Assembly (NCBI GenBank): GCA_023229645.1
Contig: JALNYU010000012.1
Coordinates: 62,001-126,000 of the forward strand
DNA: 64,000 nucleotides
Direction of reading: 5' to 3'
Source: Nevskia sp.
GTDB taxonomy: Bacteria; Pseudomonadota; Gammaproteobacteria; Nevskiales; Nevskiaceae
Part shown: positions 32,651 through 42,646 of the stretch, in pieces
Layout: each line of letters begins with the position of its first letter
Position numbering within the stretch: position 1 is the first letter of the stretch
Program-made: the position numbers and the translations under genes
Notes under the pieces: model-generated
What the model was told of the DNA's origin: nothing
The model's database searches: none
What the model saw: only the letters and a program-made list of their open reading frames with translations

Positions 32651-33510
32651 ATAACCCGCAACGCTTACTTCGCGCTTCACGCAAACTCGGTGGCGGCTTC
32701 ACGCTGGTTGAGCTGCTCATCGCCATTACATTGGCACTGTTGTTGACGGTTGCACTGAGTTCAGTGTTCTTGGGTAGCCGCCAGAGCTTCAGAACCAACG
32801 AGGGCGTCTCGCAGGTACAGGAAGAAGGGCGCTTCGTGAACTTGGTGATGGCGCCGGTTGTCCGGCTGGCGGGGTATTTGCCGGATCCCGTTATCAACCA
32901 ATCTGATCCGACAACGATATTCACGGCGCCGACTACGCTCGCTGTTTTTGGAACAAACAATACCGCCGTAGGCTTGCCCGCTTATAGAAGCTTCTCAACG
33001 GGTTCCGCGGTCGTTGCAGGTACCGATGTACTCGAGGTTGCCTACGTCGGCCGAAACGCCACTTTGCCGAACGATACGCCATTGAAGACCTGCTTAGGCG
33101 ACGACGTCGATGCCACCGAAATGGCGATTAATGTCTTCTACATCGGCCAAGTCGCGGGCGAAGGAACGCCGAGCCTGCAGTGCTACACCAACATCTTCCC
33201 GATCGGCGGCGATCCGACTGCTGTGGGCACCGCACGCAGCGGACAGCCACTGGTTGCAGGTGTACGGGATATGCAGATTCTCTACGGGATTGACGTCAAC
33301 GGCGACGAAACGGCTTACCGCTATTACGCCGCGGATGCAGTCCCGAATTGGCGTTTTGTCAGCAGTATCCAAATTACGTTCACGATCGACAGCGCCGACA
33401 TTGTAGAAGCGGGCCGTACCGATACCAGCGCCACCAACGGCGTCATCGCCGGAAGGCTACGCCGAACATTTACCACCATATTGCAAGTTCGCAATCGTCT
33501 GCGGCCCTGA
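32647..33510 (+). CDS. pilW: Minor pilin PilW
   Basis: Minor pilin of 287 aa with cleavage site G/FTLVELLIAITLALLLTVALSSVF and a large C-terminal globular domain (SYLDP-like strands and DILYGIDVNGDE), the usual PilW size and pattern. It overlaps pilV by 4 bp. PilW, PilV and PilX together promote pilus assembly and carry PilY1 to the tip. Confidence 0.93.
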   Translation: MNNPQRLLRASRKLGGGFTLVELLIAITLALLLTVALSSVFLGSRQSFRTNEGVSQVQEEGRFVNLVMAPVVRLAGYLPDPVINQSDPTTIFTAPTTLAVFGTNNTAVGLPAYRSFSTGSAVVAGTDVLEVAYVGRNATLPNDTPLKTCLGDDVDATEMAINVFYIGQVAGEGTPSLQCYTNIFPIGGDPTAVGTARSGQPLVAGVRDMQILYGIDVNGDETAYRYYAADAVPNWRFVSSIQITFTIDSADIVEAGRTDTSATNGVIAGRLRRTFTTILQVRNRLRP

Positions 33511-33519
33511 GTCCATCCC

Positions 33520-34083
33520 ATGCCTAGAAACGTACTTCGACGTTCGTTCCAGCCGCCTAAACAGCAGCGCGGCATTGTACTTTTTACGTCACTCATTTTT
33601 CTTCTGATCTTGACCGTAATTGGCTTAGCGGCGCTGAACAATAACGGCCTACAAACGCGCATGGCGAGTGGTCATGCGGAAACGAACGCGTCGTTCCAAT
33701 CCGCAGAGAGCGCGTTAGTCGCGGGTGAGGCTTGGCTTGCGCTGCAGGCCGCGCAACCGAGTGCGTCCTGTGCGAACCCCTGCTCCGATACGTCTCTGAT
33801 CTGGCCTCGCGTCAGCCTGTCAACGCCGATTCTGGACCCGGCGACACTCGATAGCGAAACCTGGTGGCTGGCCAACGGTAGAACCCTCAGCCAAAGCATC
33901 GATAACGTCAGTACCCAGCCGCGCTACGCCATTGAAGAGCTCGGGCCAGACAATACCGGTAGCCTCACAACCGGGCTCGGCACCACCTACAAAATTTATT
34001 ACTTCCAAGTCACTAGCCGCGGTTACGGCGCGCAAAACACGTCCAAAACCGTCGTACAAAGTGTATTCGCTCGTGGCTATTAA
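33520..34083 (+). CDS. pilX: Minor pilin PilX
   Basis: A 187-aa pilin-like protein. The leader ends QQRG, followed by IVLFTSLIFLLILTVIGLAALNNN; the Glu5 of major pilins is missing, as is normal for PilX. Then comes QTRMASGHAETNASFQSAESAL, strongly conserved in PilX proteins, and a C-terminal FQVTSRGYGAQNTSKTVVQSVFAR strand pair. Positioned between pilW and pilY1 as in Pseudomonas. Confidence 0.92.
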   Translation: MPRNVLRRSFQPPKQQRGIVLFTSLIFLLILTVIGLAALNNNGLQTRMASGHAETNASFQSAESALVAGEAWLALQAAQPSASCANPCSDTSLIWPRVSLSTPILDPATLDSETWWLANGRTLSQSIDNVSTQPRYAIEELGPDNTGSLTTGLGTTYKIYYFQVTSRGYGAQNTSKTVVQSVFARGY

Positions 34084-34117
34084 GGCCTCGGCAGCTGCCG
34101 TAATACGGAGAAGGGTT

Positions 34118-37100
34118 ATGTCGCACAATAAAAACCAAAGTGCCGAAATGATGACAGGTGCCTACAGGACGTTGATTCTACTAGCGGTATGTGCCGGTTT
34201 GCCCAGTTATGCGGCGACGCTCAGTTTCCCGAGTGCGCCGCTGTTCGTCGCGAATTCGGCATCGCCTAACATCATGCTGATGGTCGATAACTCGGGCTCG
34301 ATGCAGAACATCGTGCCAGAAGCACCGTATGACACCACAAATGCGACACTCTATCCGGTCGATCCCACCGCACCGACCCCCGCCACGAGCTGCACGGCAC
34401 CTTACCTGATCGCAACGTCGGCTAGTATTGATATTAATATTAATAGCGGCGGGCCCCGCATCAGAGTAAATGGCGGGACAACGTATCAACTCGGTGCTAG
34501 TAGGGCTACTGAAACCTATCGCTGCTTCGACCCGACTGCAACCTATAACAATGTACGATTAAATGCCGATTCCGGCAGTGGCCCTAGTGGTTACCTCGGA
34601 ACCAGCTACAGCGGTAATTTTCTTAATTGGTATTTTAATCCTCTCGCGATATCAGGCAGCTACACCCAGACTTGGACGGGCAGTCAGCAGCGCAAACCGC
34701 TAACCGGGTCAGCATGCCCAAGCACGGCCGGAACGACGTGCGCCAACAGCCGTATCCAGATTGCACGTACGTCCGCCGCGAATCTTATTAATACGTTGGA
34801 TAACCGCTTGCGCGTCGGCTTCTCGACCTATAACAACGGTAACGGCGGCACGCTAATTACAGCGGTAACCCCGCTTGGCACAGTAGGAAGCGCAGCGCGA
34901 AACAGCCTGATAACCGGAATTAACAACCTTTCCGCTGCCGGTAATACGCCGCTCGCCGAAACGCTCGCCGATATAGGTCGCTATTTCGCGACCGGATACA
35001 CGGGCAACCTAACGCTGCACCCTCTTTCAAGCCCGACGACGGCCAGCGTAAATAGTGTTTTCAACAATCATTCTCTCAATGGTTCTGGTGGGGCCACGGC
35101 GCCGATTACGCTATCGTGCCAGCGTAGTTTTGCAGTGCTCTTAACCGACGGGCGTCCTCAAGCAGACCGCGCTATTAGTACCAGCCTTAGGGATTATATC
35201 GGCGACTGCGCGGCCGGCCGTTGCAACGCAACGAGTAACACGACGCCCAACAGTCCTACCGGAGTCATCCTCACCAGCAATGCTGGCCTGGCGAATGGGG
35301 TGCAGGTTGGGCGCAGCTATGAAAGCGATGGCAGCGACTACCTTGATGATGTGGCCCAGGCGCTAAATGACATCGACTTGCGTCCAGACTTCCCGCTGGA
35401 GAGCACCGACAATACCCAGTTTAAGAATAATCTGGTCTCCTATTTCGTCGGGTTCGCCGATCCTGCGGTACAGAACGATCCGCTTCTACAGTCAGCGGCG
35501 TCGCACGGTGGAAGCGGCACGATTCAAGTTGCCAATAATTCCGGTGCGCTGGCGGATGTTTTTGGCAATATCATTTCTAATATTCTCGTCACCAGCGGTT
35601 CGTTCTCGTCAGTTGCGACGAACTCAACGCGCCTAAATACCGGCGCCTCGGTCTATCAAGCCTTATTTAATAGCGGCGATTGGAGCGGCCAGCTGGAATC
35701 TTTTGCAATCTCGTTAGGTCTTGGCCTCAGCCCCTGTTCGACAATCGCGCGCGGCAATCTTTGCCCAACCGCCACCTGGAACGCATCGACTCAGCTAACC
35801 GCCCAAACGCCCAATACTCGGACCATTTTGACCTATAACCCGGATACGTCATCGACTAACGCCGGCCTAGCTTTTAGATGGTCGTCATTGCCTACGAGCT
35901 ATCAAGCTGCACTTGACGCCAGCCCTGACTCGCCAAGCTATGCTTCTGATGGTTTCGGCCAACAACGGTTGAACTGGTTACGCGGTGATCGTAATTCCGA
36001 GGCCGGCAGCAGCACACCCGCACTCCGCGCTCGTAGCAGTGTCCTCGGCGATATTGTCAGTTCGAATCCATATTTTGTCGGCGCACCACCCTTCGCGTAT
36101 GCGCTTTCGGGATACTCGAGCTTCCGGACAGCGAATCAGGCCCGTACGCCAGTAGTTTATGTCGGCGCGAATGACGGCATGCTGCACGGCTTCAACGCCA
36201 ATACTGGCGACGAGGTGCTTGCGTACGTTCCGAGCAAGGCCTACGCCCGAGATCCAAGCGCGACGATTTCGACGACCAATCAGCCGCTACTCGCTCAAGT
36301 CACGCAGCGGACTTATACCCATCGATTCGTCGCTGACGGCTCACCGACCATTGGCGATGCCTGCCTCGGCGCCACCATCGGGCCGAGTTGCTGGAAATCG
36401 ATTCTAGTTAGCGGCATGCGCAGCGGCGGCCAAGGCGTGTTTGCATTGGATGTCACTAATCCCTCTAGTTTTGCTGAATCCAACGCCAGCACCGTGCTGT
36501 GGGAATTCACCGACGCCGACGATGCTGATCTCGGTTTTACGTTTTCGCAGCCGGCAATCGTTCGGATGCCGAACGGTCGTTGGGCCGCAATTATCGGCAA
36601 TGGCTACAACAATAAAGATGCCGACGGCCACGTGAGCGGAACAGGGCCGAATAGTTCGGCTAGCAGCGATGGCCGGGCGGCACTATTCATTCTGTTCTTG
36701 GAAGGCCCGCAAGGCCCAAATCGGACATGGCGGCTGGGCACCGACTACATCAAGCTAGTGACTTCACAAAATGGCGGGGGGGCAGCATCCGGCCCAACAT
36801 CCATACCGAATGGCCTGGCAACACCTGCCCCGGTCGACACCAACGGCGACGGTCTCGTCGATTACGTCTATGCTGGCGATGAGCGCGGCAATATGTGGCG
36901 TTTCGATACCCACGACGCGAACGCCAACAATTGGGTTGTCGGCAATAGCAATAACCCAATCTTTACCGCATTTGCACCAGATGGTGTTACCCGCCAACCT
37001 ATTACCGATCGACCCGACGTCGGGTTCAACCGCGCGACCTCCGATCCGACTGACCTAATCGTCTACTTTGGCACGGGCCGTTATATCGATACCAACGATA

Positions 37101-37807
37101 ACTCCAACACTTCCCAGATTACGCAGAGTTTCTATGGCATCTTCGATAATTTAGGTACTTTTACACCGAACGCCAGCAGAACCGGTTGGAATCTTCTACA
37201 GCAGACCATCCTGACTGAAGTCAACAGTAGCGGCAGCGCTTGTACCGGCACGCAAACCTGCTTCCGCGTGACCAGCAATTTCAACTATGGAGGAACCGGC
37301 ACACCAACGCCGCCGACATTAGCAAATGCCAAAGGCTGGTTTATCGACTTTGTTGATCCAGCGTCGTCGCCACAACCGCCGACAGCAGCAACCGCGAATC
37401 GTGGCGAGCGGCAGGTGACAGGTCCAATTTTGCGCAACGGACGAATCATCTTTACGACCTTAACGCCCTCGCCCGACCCTTGCGGGTTCGGCGGCAGCGG
37501 CTACCTGATGGAGTTGGATGCGATTACCGGAAGTCGATTGAATTCACCACCGCCGTTTGATACCAATAACGACGGCGCGGTAAACGACATCGACAAAATC
37601 ACCGTTACGATTAACGGCGTACCGACGACAATCTCGGTTAGCGGCCAAAGCTCCAGCGTAGGCATTCTGGCGCAGCCGGACATCGTCAATACCTCAGATA
37701 CGATCGAAAACGCCTATGTCGGCGGTTCAAACGGTAGCATCGCCGTTGTCCGGCAAAGTACCTCGGGCCGCGCAGGACGCATTACCTGGAGAGAGATAAT
37801 CAAATGA
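34118..37807 (+). CDS. pilY1: Type IV pilus tip adhesin PilY1
   Basis: Large secreted tip-associated protein, 1229 aa. Signal peptide about residues 14-32 (ends SYA/A). A von Willebrand A-like domain carries the MIDAS motif DNSGS at 57-61. The C-terminal third is a quinoprotein-like beta-propeller starting near PVVYVGANDGMLHGFNANTGDE. It contains an EF-hand-like calcium loop DTNGDGLVD (near residue 907), as in P. aeruginosa PilY1, plus a second acidic loop DTNNDGAVNDID (near 1147). The ATG at 34118 follows GGAGAAGGG; an open frame runs upstream into pilX but is not the gene. PilY1 mediates attachment, mechanosensing and calcium-dependent control of extension/retraction. No pilY2 follows; pilE overlaps its end directly. 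Confidence 0.95.
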   Translation: MSHNKNQSAEMMTGAYRTLILLAVCAGLPSYAATLSFPSAPLFVANSASPNIMLMVDNSGSMQNIVPEAPYDTTNATLYPVDPTAPTPATSCTAPYLIATSASIDININSGGPRIRVNGGTTYQLGASRATETYRCFDPTATYNNVRLNADSGSGPSGYLGTSYSGNFLNWYFNPLAISGSYTQTWTGSQQRKPLTGSACPSTAGTTCANSRIQIARTSAANLINTLDNRLRVGFSTYNNGNGGTLITAVTPLGTVGSAARNSLITGINNLSAAGNTPLAETLADIGRYFATGYTGNLTLHPLSSPTTASVNSVFNNHSLNGSGGATAPITLSCQRSFAVLLTDGRPQADRAISTSLRDYIGDCAAGRCNATSNTTPNSPTGVILTSNAGLANGVQVGRSYESDGSDYLDDVAQALNDIDLRPDFPLESTDNTQFKNNLVSYFVGFADPAVQNDPLLQSAASHGGSGTIQVANNSGALADVFGNIISNILVTSGSFSSVATNSTRLNTGASVYQALFNSGDWSGQLESFAISLGLGLSPCSTIARGNLCPTATWNASTQLTAQTPNTRTILTYNPDTSSTNAGLAFRWSSLPTSYQAALDASPDSPSYASDGFGQQRLNWLRGDRNSEAGSSTPALRARSSVLGDIVSSNPYFVGAPPFAYALSGYSSFRTANQARTPVVYVGANDGMLHGFNANTGDEVLAYVPSKAYARDPSATISTTNQPLLAQVTQRTYTHRFVADGSPTIGDACLGATIGPSCWKSILVSGMRSGGQGVFALDVTNPSSFAESNASTVLWEFTDADDADLGFTFSQPAIVRMPNGRWAAIIGNGYNNKDADGHVSGTGPNSSASSDGRAALFILFLEGPQGPNRTWRLGTDYIKLVTSQNGGGAASGPTSIPNGLATPAPVDTNGDGLVDYVYAGDERGNMWRFDTHDANANNWVVGNSNNPIFTAFAPDGVTRQPITDRPDVGFNRATSDPTDLIVYFGTGRYIDTNDNSNTSQITQSFYGIFDNLGTFTPNASRTGWNLLQQTILTEVNSSGSACTGTQTCFRVTSNFNYGGTGTPTPPTLANAKGWFIDFVDPASSPQPPTAATANRGERQVTGPILRNGRIIFTTLTPSPDPCGFGGSGYLMELDAITGSRLNSPPPFDTNNDGAVNDIDKITVTINGVPTTISVSGQSSSVGILAQPDIVNTSDTIENAYVGGSNGSIAVVRQSTSGRAGRITWREIIK

Positions 37808-38268
37808 CACACGCGGGTTCAAGGATGTCCCGACACAGCGGTTTTACGCTGATTGAGCTGATGATTACGGTTGCAATCGTCGCCATCCTGGCGACGATTG
37901 CCTACCCTTCTTACCGTAACGCGGTTATTCGGAGCAATCGAGCGGATGCCCAGCAAGCGTTATTACAAGCGGCGCAGAATATGGAGCGCTATTTCGCCAC
38001 CAATGGCGCAAGCGGTTATGTGGGAGCAACGGTAACCCCTTCGCAGTCGCCGAGCGGCTCTGCGGCAAATGCGGTATACACCATCGATTACACGACCGTA
38101 GTCGGAAATCCAAGTGCCACCGCTTTTGTGTTAAGAGCGACGCCGGTCACTGGCAAGTCGAACGCGACGGATGGCTTCCTGGAAATCGACCAGCAAGGCG
38201 TCAAGCGTTGGGATCGAAACAATAATGACTCTGCCACTGACGCCGGCGAAGACAACTGGAATCGCTGA
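37804..38268 (+). CDS. pilE: Minor pilin PilE
   Basis: A 154-aa type IV pilin-like protein with leader MTHAGSRMSRHSG and cleavage site G/FTLIELMITVAIVAILATIAYPSYRNAVIRSNRADAQQALL, the standard PilE pattern, with Glu5 present. The rest holds AQNMERYFATNG and a short C-terminal domain (GFLEIDQQGVKRWDRNN). The start overlaps the pilY1 stop as ATGA. It is the last gene of the operon and converges with lspA (15 bp). Its position identifies it as the minor pilin, not the major pilin PilA. Confidence 0.93.
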   Translation: MTHAGSRMSRHSGFTLIELMITVAIVAILATIAYPSYRNAVIRSNRADAQQALLQAAQNMERYFATNGASGYVGATVTPSQSPSGSAANAVYTIDYTTVVGNPSATAFVLRATPVTGKSNATDGFLEIDQQGVKRWDRNNNDSATDAGEDNWNR

Positions 38269-38283
38269 TTTAAACAGAAACGC

Positions 38284-38772
38284 CTACGCCTTCTGCTTGT
38301 GGCCGGGCAAGCTTTCCATAATCATATCGAGAATCAGCAAGCCGGCGCCTAGCGTGATGGCGCTGTCGGCAACATTGAACGCCGCGAAGCTCCAGTTGCC
38401 GACATAGAACTGGACAAAATCGACGACGTACCCGCGCGCCGCACGATCGATGGCGTTACCCAAAGCGCCGCCTAGAATTAGTGTAAATGCGCAGGCCACC
38501 AAGGTGTGATCGGTTGGGTGGCGACGCAACCACAATAAGATTCCGACGCTTACGACAGCGCCGAGCAGAATAAACACCGCGGCCGGCGCGGTGTTAAACA
38601 TCGAGAACGCAACGCCGGTATTGTGCATACGCACGAGATTGAAATATGGCACCACAGGTATCGAGTCAAAAATCTGTAGTCGACTCGCAACCAGATACTT
38701 GGTGAACTGATCGATTGCGATAACCAGCGCCGAGAGCCACAGCAGACGCGAATTTTTAAACGGTTTCGTCAT
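38284..38772 (-). CDS. lspA: Lipoprotein signal peptidase
   Basis: Signal peptidase II (162 aa), an inner-membrane aspartyl protease that removes signal peptides of prolipoproteins. Four membrane helices are visible. The catalytic aspartates are in GNAIDRAARGYVVDFV and FNVADSAITLG; NTGVAFSMF is the conserved loop. It is the last gene of murJ-ribF-ileS-lspA. The fkpB and ispH genes that commonly follow in gammaproteobacteria are missing, and the pilin operon ends here in convergent orientation. Confidence 0.97.
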   Translation of the reverse strand: MTKPFKNSRLLWLSALVIAIDQFTKYLVASRLQIFDSIPVVPYFNLVRMHNTGVAFSMFNTAPAAVFILLGAVVSVGILLWLRRHPTDHTLVACAFTLILGGALGNAIDRAARGYVVDFVQFYVGNWSFAAFNVADSAITLGAGLLILDMIMESLPGHKQKA

Positions 38773-38786
38773 AACGCGCCTCGCCT

Positions 38787-41654
38787 CTAAATAAATAGCC
38801 GCGTTTCACCAGCACCTTCAATGTTCTCGATGCAGCGCCCACACAACGCCGGATGCGCTGGGCTGAGACCAACATCGGCCCGGCGGTGCCAGCAGCGGCT
38901 GCATTTCACTGCATCGGAAACCACGACTTCGACATCAGTCGCCGTATCGGGTGTCGTGAGTGCACGCCCAGTCAGGCGCGCCCACTCGCCTGCCGACGTG
39001 GTCAACGTGACGTCCGAAACCAAGAACCAGAAGCGCAGTTCATCGGCGATGCCATTTGCAAGCGCCATAAACGCGGGGTCGACAAAGAGAACGAGCTTGG
39101 CATCAAGCGCTGACCCCAATAGACCAGCTTGGCGCTTGCCCTCAAGTTCGGCTTTAACTTGATCGCGGAGTAGCAGTAGTTTCTCCCAGTCGACTGGCGC
39201 CATCGACTCAACCTCCGGGATCGCATACCAAGTCTGTGCAAATACACTCTGGCTCCGGTCGCCGGGTAGCAGCTTCCAGATTTCATCGGCGGTGAACGAG
39301 AGTATCGGCGCAATCCAGCGGACAATGCTTTCGGCGATATGGAATAGCACTGTCTGCGCCGAACGGCGCGCCGGGCTGTTCTCCGGCAAGGTATAAAGTC
39401 GGTCTTTCAGAATATCCAGATACAAACCACCGAGATCGACAACGCAGTAGTTGTGGAGCTTCTGGTATACCAAATGGAATTGTGATTCGCGATAGGCCGA
39501 GCGGATTTCATCCTGTAACAACGCAAGCTGGCCCAATGCCCAACGATCGACCGCCAGCAATTCAGACGGCGGCAGTAGATGCTGCGCAGGCGCGAAGCCG
39601 TGCAAATTGCTCAACAGATAGCGCGCGGTGTTGCGGATGCGCCGATAGGCGTCCGCAATGCGCTTCAGTAGATTGTCGGAGATCGCGATCTCGCCGCTGT
39701 AATCGCTGGCTGCGGCCCAGAGACGCAGCACGTCCGCGCCGAGCGTCTTGGTCACTGTTTGTGGCGCGACGACGTTGCCGACTGACTTGCTCATCTTCCG
39801 GCCTTGCTCATCAACCGTGAAGCCGTGCGTCAACACTGCCTTGTATGGCGCGCGACCGCGCATCGCAACCGAGGTCAGCAGGCTGGACATGAACCAGCCG
39901 CGATGTTGATCCGAACCTTCAAGATAGAAATCGGCCTGCGGTGCGAGGCCATCCGCGTCGAGTGCCGCCGGGTTGGTCGCAACGAATGCGCATTGATGCA
40001 CGCTGCCGGAATCGAACCAAACGTCGAGCGTATCCGGACATTTGTCGTAGTCCGAAGCTTCTTCGGCCGGCAGCCAATCGCTGACGCTAGAACTGAACCA
40101 CGCCTCCAAGCCGCCCGTCTCGATTTGATCAGCGACGCGGCGCAGCAGCGCTGCGGACTCCGGATGCGGCGTCTGCGTGCGCTTATGAACAAACAGCGCC
40201 AGCGGCACGCCCCAGGTGCGTTGCCGTGAAATACACCAATCCGGGCGATCGGCGACCATGCCGCGGATGCGTTCTTCGCCCCAACCTGGGATCCAGCGCG
40301 TCTCGCCAATCGCTTTCAGCGCCTGCTCGCGCAGGCCACGGTCGTCCATCGAGACGAACCACTGCGCAGTCGCCAGCGTGTACAACGGCGTCTTGTGCCG
40401 CCAGCAATGCGGGTAGCTGTGCGTGATCGTATCCAAGTGCACCAGCGCGCCCGATGCCCGCAGCGCATCCAATATCACCGGCTCGGCTTTGCGCAGATGC
40501 AGGCCGCTCACCAGCGGCGTGCCGTCTTTGAAGCGGCTGTCCATTCCAACCGGATTCACCACTTCGACACCGTATTCGCGGCAAACCTCGTAGTCGTCCG
40601 CGCCGTGCGCGGGCGCGGTGTGAACAAGGCCGGTGCCGGCGTCCAACGTGACGTGTTGCCCGAGCACGATCGGCGAAAGCTGGCCATCGGCAAACGGGTG
40701 CAAGCCTTTCAATCCCGCCAGTTCCTTGCCCAGGATGGCGCTACCGAGGCGGCGAACATCGGCGATCGCAAAGTGATTTGCCAGCGCTTCGACGCGCTCC
40801 TCGGCCAACACGTAGACGCCATGCCCGCCAAAATCGGCCAACACGTAGTTGAAATCCGGGTTAAGCGCGATCGCCTGATTACCGGGCAGCGACCACGGCG
40901 TGGTCGTCCAGATCATAAAGCCGATTTTCTCTGGCGCGTTTGCGACGCCAAACTTGGCGGCGACGGCAGCCGGATCCGCAGCGACCAACGAAACGTAGAT
41001 CGCCGACGATTGTTTATCCTGATATTCCACTTCCGCTTCGGCCAGCGACGAGCCGCAATCGGCACACCAGTGCACGGGCTTGAAGCCCCGTACGACGTGA
41101 CCGTTTTCGACGATCCGCGCCAGCACGCGCAATTGCTCAGCCTCGAACGCCGGCTGCATCGTCAAATACGGCTTATCCCAATCGGCGAGCACGCCAAGGC
41201 GCTTAAAATCAGCGCGCTGGCGATCGATTTGCTCGAGCGCGTACTCCCGGCATTTGGCGCGAAACGCGGCAGCATCAAGCTTCTCGCCCACCTTGCCGAA
41301 TTTCTTCTCGACTTGCAGTTCGATCGGTAGCCCGTGGCAGTCCCAACCCGGCACAAACGGCGCGTAATGGCCGTCTAAGCGCGCGGATTTGACCACCATA
41401 TCCTTTAACACTTTGTTAACGGCGTGGCCGATGTGGATGTCGCCGTTCGCGTATGGCGGCCCGTCGACAAACCAGTAGGGCGTGGTGCGGTGCTGCGTCG
41501 CCGCCTGCACCTGCGCATAGAGATCTTCCGCCTGCCACTGCGCCAGCATTTGCGGTTCGCGCTGAGCGAGGCCGGCCTGCATCGGGAAATCCGTTTGCGG
41601 CAGATTCAACGTTTGCTTGTAGTCCGGGCCGGCTTGAGTATTTGAGTCGTTCAC
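38787..41654 (-). CDS. ileS: Isoleucyl-tRNA synthetase
   Basis: Class I aminoacyl-tRNA synthetase of 955 aa. The HIGH signature is at 74-77 (GDIHIGHAVNK), followed by the editing CP1 domain. The KMSKS motif is GRKMSKSVGN. The C-terminal zinc finger has CSRCWHRRADVG and CGRCIENI. I take the GTG at 41654 as start, because it overlaps the ribF stop as GTGA and gives the family N-terminus (YKQTLNLPQTDFPMQAGL); the longer open frame lies inside ribF. Bacterial type IleS, mupirocin-sensitive class by architecture. Confidence 0.97.
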   Translation of the reverse strand: MNDSNTQAGPDYKQTLNLPQTDFPMQAGLAQREPQMLAQWQAEDLYAQVQAATQHRTTPYWFVDGPPYANGDIHIGHAVNKVLKDMVVKSARLDGHYAPFVPGWDCHGLPIELQVEKKFGKVGEKLDAAAFRAKCREYALEQIDRQRADFKRLGVLADWDKPYLTMQPAFEAEQLRVLARIVENGHVVRGFKPVHWCADCGSSLAEAEVEYQDKQSSAIYVSLVAADPAAVAAKFGVANAPEKIGFMIWTTTPWSLPGNQAIALNPDFNYVLADFGGHGVYVLAEERVEALANHFAIADVRRLGSAILGKELAGLKGLHPFADGQLSPIVLGQHVTLDAGTGLVHTAPAHGADDYEVCREYGVEVVNPVGMDSRFKDGTPLVSGLHLRKAEPVILDALRASGALVHLDTITHSYPHCWRHKTPLYTLATAQWFVSMDDRGLREQALKAIGETRWIPGWGEERIRGMVADRPDWCISRQRTWGVPLALFVHKRTQTPHPESAALLRRVADQIETGGLEAWFSSSVSDWLPAEEASDYDKCPDTLDVWFDSGSVHQCAFVATNPAALDADGLAPQADFYLEGSDQHRGWFMSSLLTSVAMRGRAPYKAVLTHGFTVDEQGRKMSKSVGNVVAPQTVTKTLGADVLRLWAAASDYSGEIAISDNLLKRIADAYRRIRNTARYLLSNLHGFAPAQHLLPPSELLAVDRWALGQLALLQDEIRSAYRESQFHLVYQKLHNYCVVDLGGLYLDILKDRLYTLPENSPARRSAQTVLFHIAESIVRWIAPILSFTADEIWKLLPGDRSQSVFAQTWYAIPEVESMAPVDWEKLLLLRDQVKAELEGKRQAGLLGSALDAKLVLFVDPAFMALANGIADELRFWFLVSDVTLTTSAGEWARLTGRALTTPDTATDVEVVVSDAVKCSRCWHRRADVGLSPAHPALCGRCIENIEGAGETRLFI

Positions 41655-42595
41655 GTCGTCAGTTCTTGTTCTACGAGGAAAGTACGCGCTTGCACGCCGT
41701 CGGCTTGCATCTGCACGGCCAGCGCATCGAGCGAATCGAAGCGCAGCTGCGGCCGCAGAAAGCGGCAAAACTCGACATCCAGCTCGACACCATACAGCGA
41801 TCCAGCAAAATCGAAGACATGCGTTTCTAACAAGCAGGCGCTCATGCCTAGCGTTGGACGCACGCCGAGACTCGCAACGGCGGGCAGCCCTTCCGGCTGA
41901 CCCGGCCAGCGCGCACGCACCGCGTAAACGCCGTGGGCGAGCGCCGGAACACGGCGCAGGTGAATATTTGCCGTCGGCATTCCGAGTTCACGACCCAACT
42001 TCAAGCCGTGGCGCACGCGTCCCAAAATCCGATAGCGGCGGCCGAGCAGGTTTTCAACCTGCGCCAGATCCGGCTGCTGCAGCGCTGTGCGCAACGCCGA
42101 CGAACTGCAGCGCAGACCATCGAACGTGACCGAATCCAGGCCTTCGGCGCGAAAACCTGCGTCGGCACCGATCCGCTGCAACAAGGCTAAATCGCCACGC
42201 CGGCCGCTGCCGTAACGAAAATCGTCGCCGACGATGACCGCGCGCGCGCCAAGCCCGGCAACCAGCACGCGTTCGATAAACGCTTCCGCGCTCAGGCTGG
42301 CCAGCCGGCGATCGAAGCGCAGACATAGCACCCGATCAACACCCGCGGCCTGGAGTAAACGCAGCTTATCGCGCAAGCTTGTCACCCGCGGCGGCGCGGT
42401 TTCAGGCGCAAAAAATTCGCGCGGTGTGGGTTCGAAAATCGTCACCACTGCGGGCACACCGTACTGCTGCGAAAGCGCCTTTAAACGGGCGATCAACGCC
42501 TGGTGGCCGCGATGCAGACCGTCGAAATTGCCAATCGACACCACGCTGCCGCGATGGCGCGTAGCGAGATTGTGCAGACCGCGTATCAGCTCCAT
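41651..42595 (-). CDS. ribF: Bifunctional riboflavin kinase / FAD synthetase
   Basis: RibF (314 aa) makes FMN from riboflavin and then FAD. The N-terminal nucleotidyltransferase has SIGNFDGLHRGHQALI and the SSSALRTAL motif. The C-terminal riboflavin kinase has GRELGMPTANI, GVYAVRA and VASLGVRPT. Size and layout match E. coli RibF (313 aa). It lies between murJ and ileS and overlaps ileS by 4 bp. Confidence 0.97.
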   Translation of the reverse strand: MELIRGLHNLATRHRGSVVSIGNFDGLHRGHQALIARLKALSQQYGVPAVVTIFEPTPREFFAPETAPPRVTSLRDKLRLLQAAGVDRVLCLRFDRRLASLSAEAFIERVLVAGLGARAVIVGDDFRYGSGRRGDLALLQRIGADAGFRAEGLDSVTFDGLRCSSSALRTALQQPDLAQVENLLGRRYRILGRVRHGLKLGRELGMPTANIHLRRVPALAHGVYAVRARWPGQPEGLPAVASLGVRPTLGMSACLLETHVFDFAGSLYGVELDVEFCRFLRPQLRFDSLDALAVQMQADGVQARTFLVEQELTT

Positions 42596-42646
42596 ATCGG
42601 ACGATCTTACGAAAGGACGGCGATTATAAAGTCCACGGGCTCGTCT

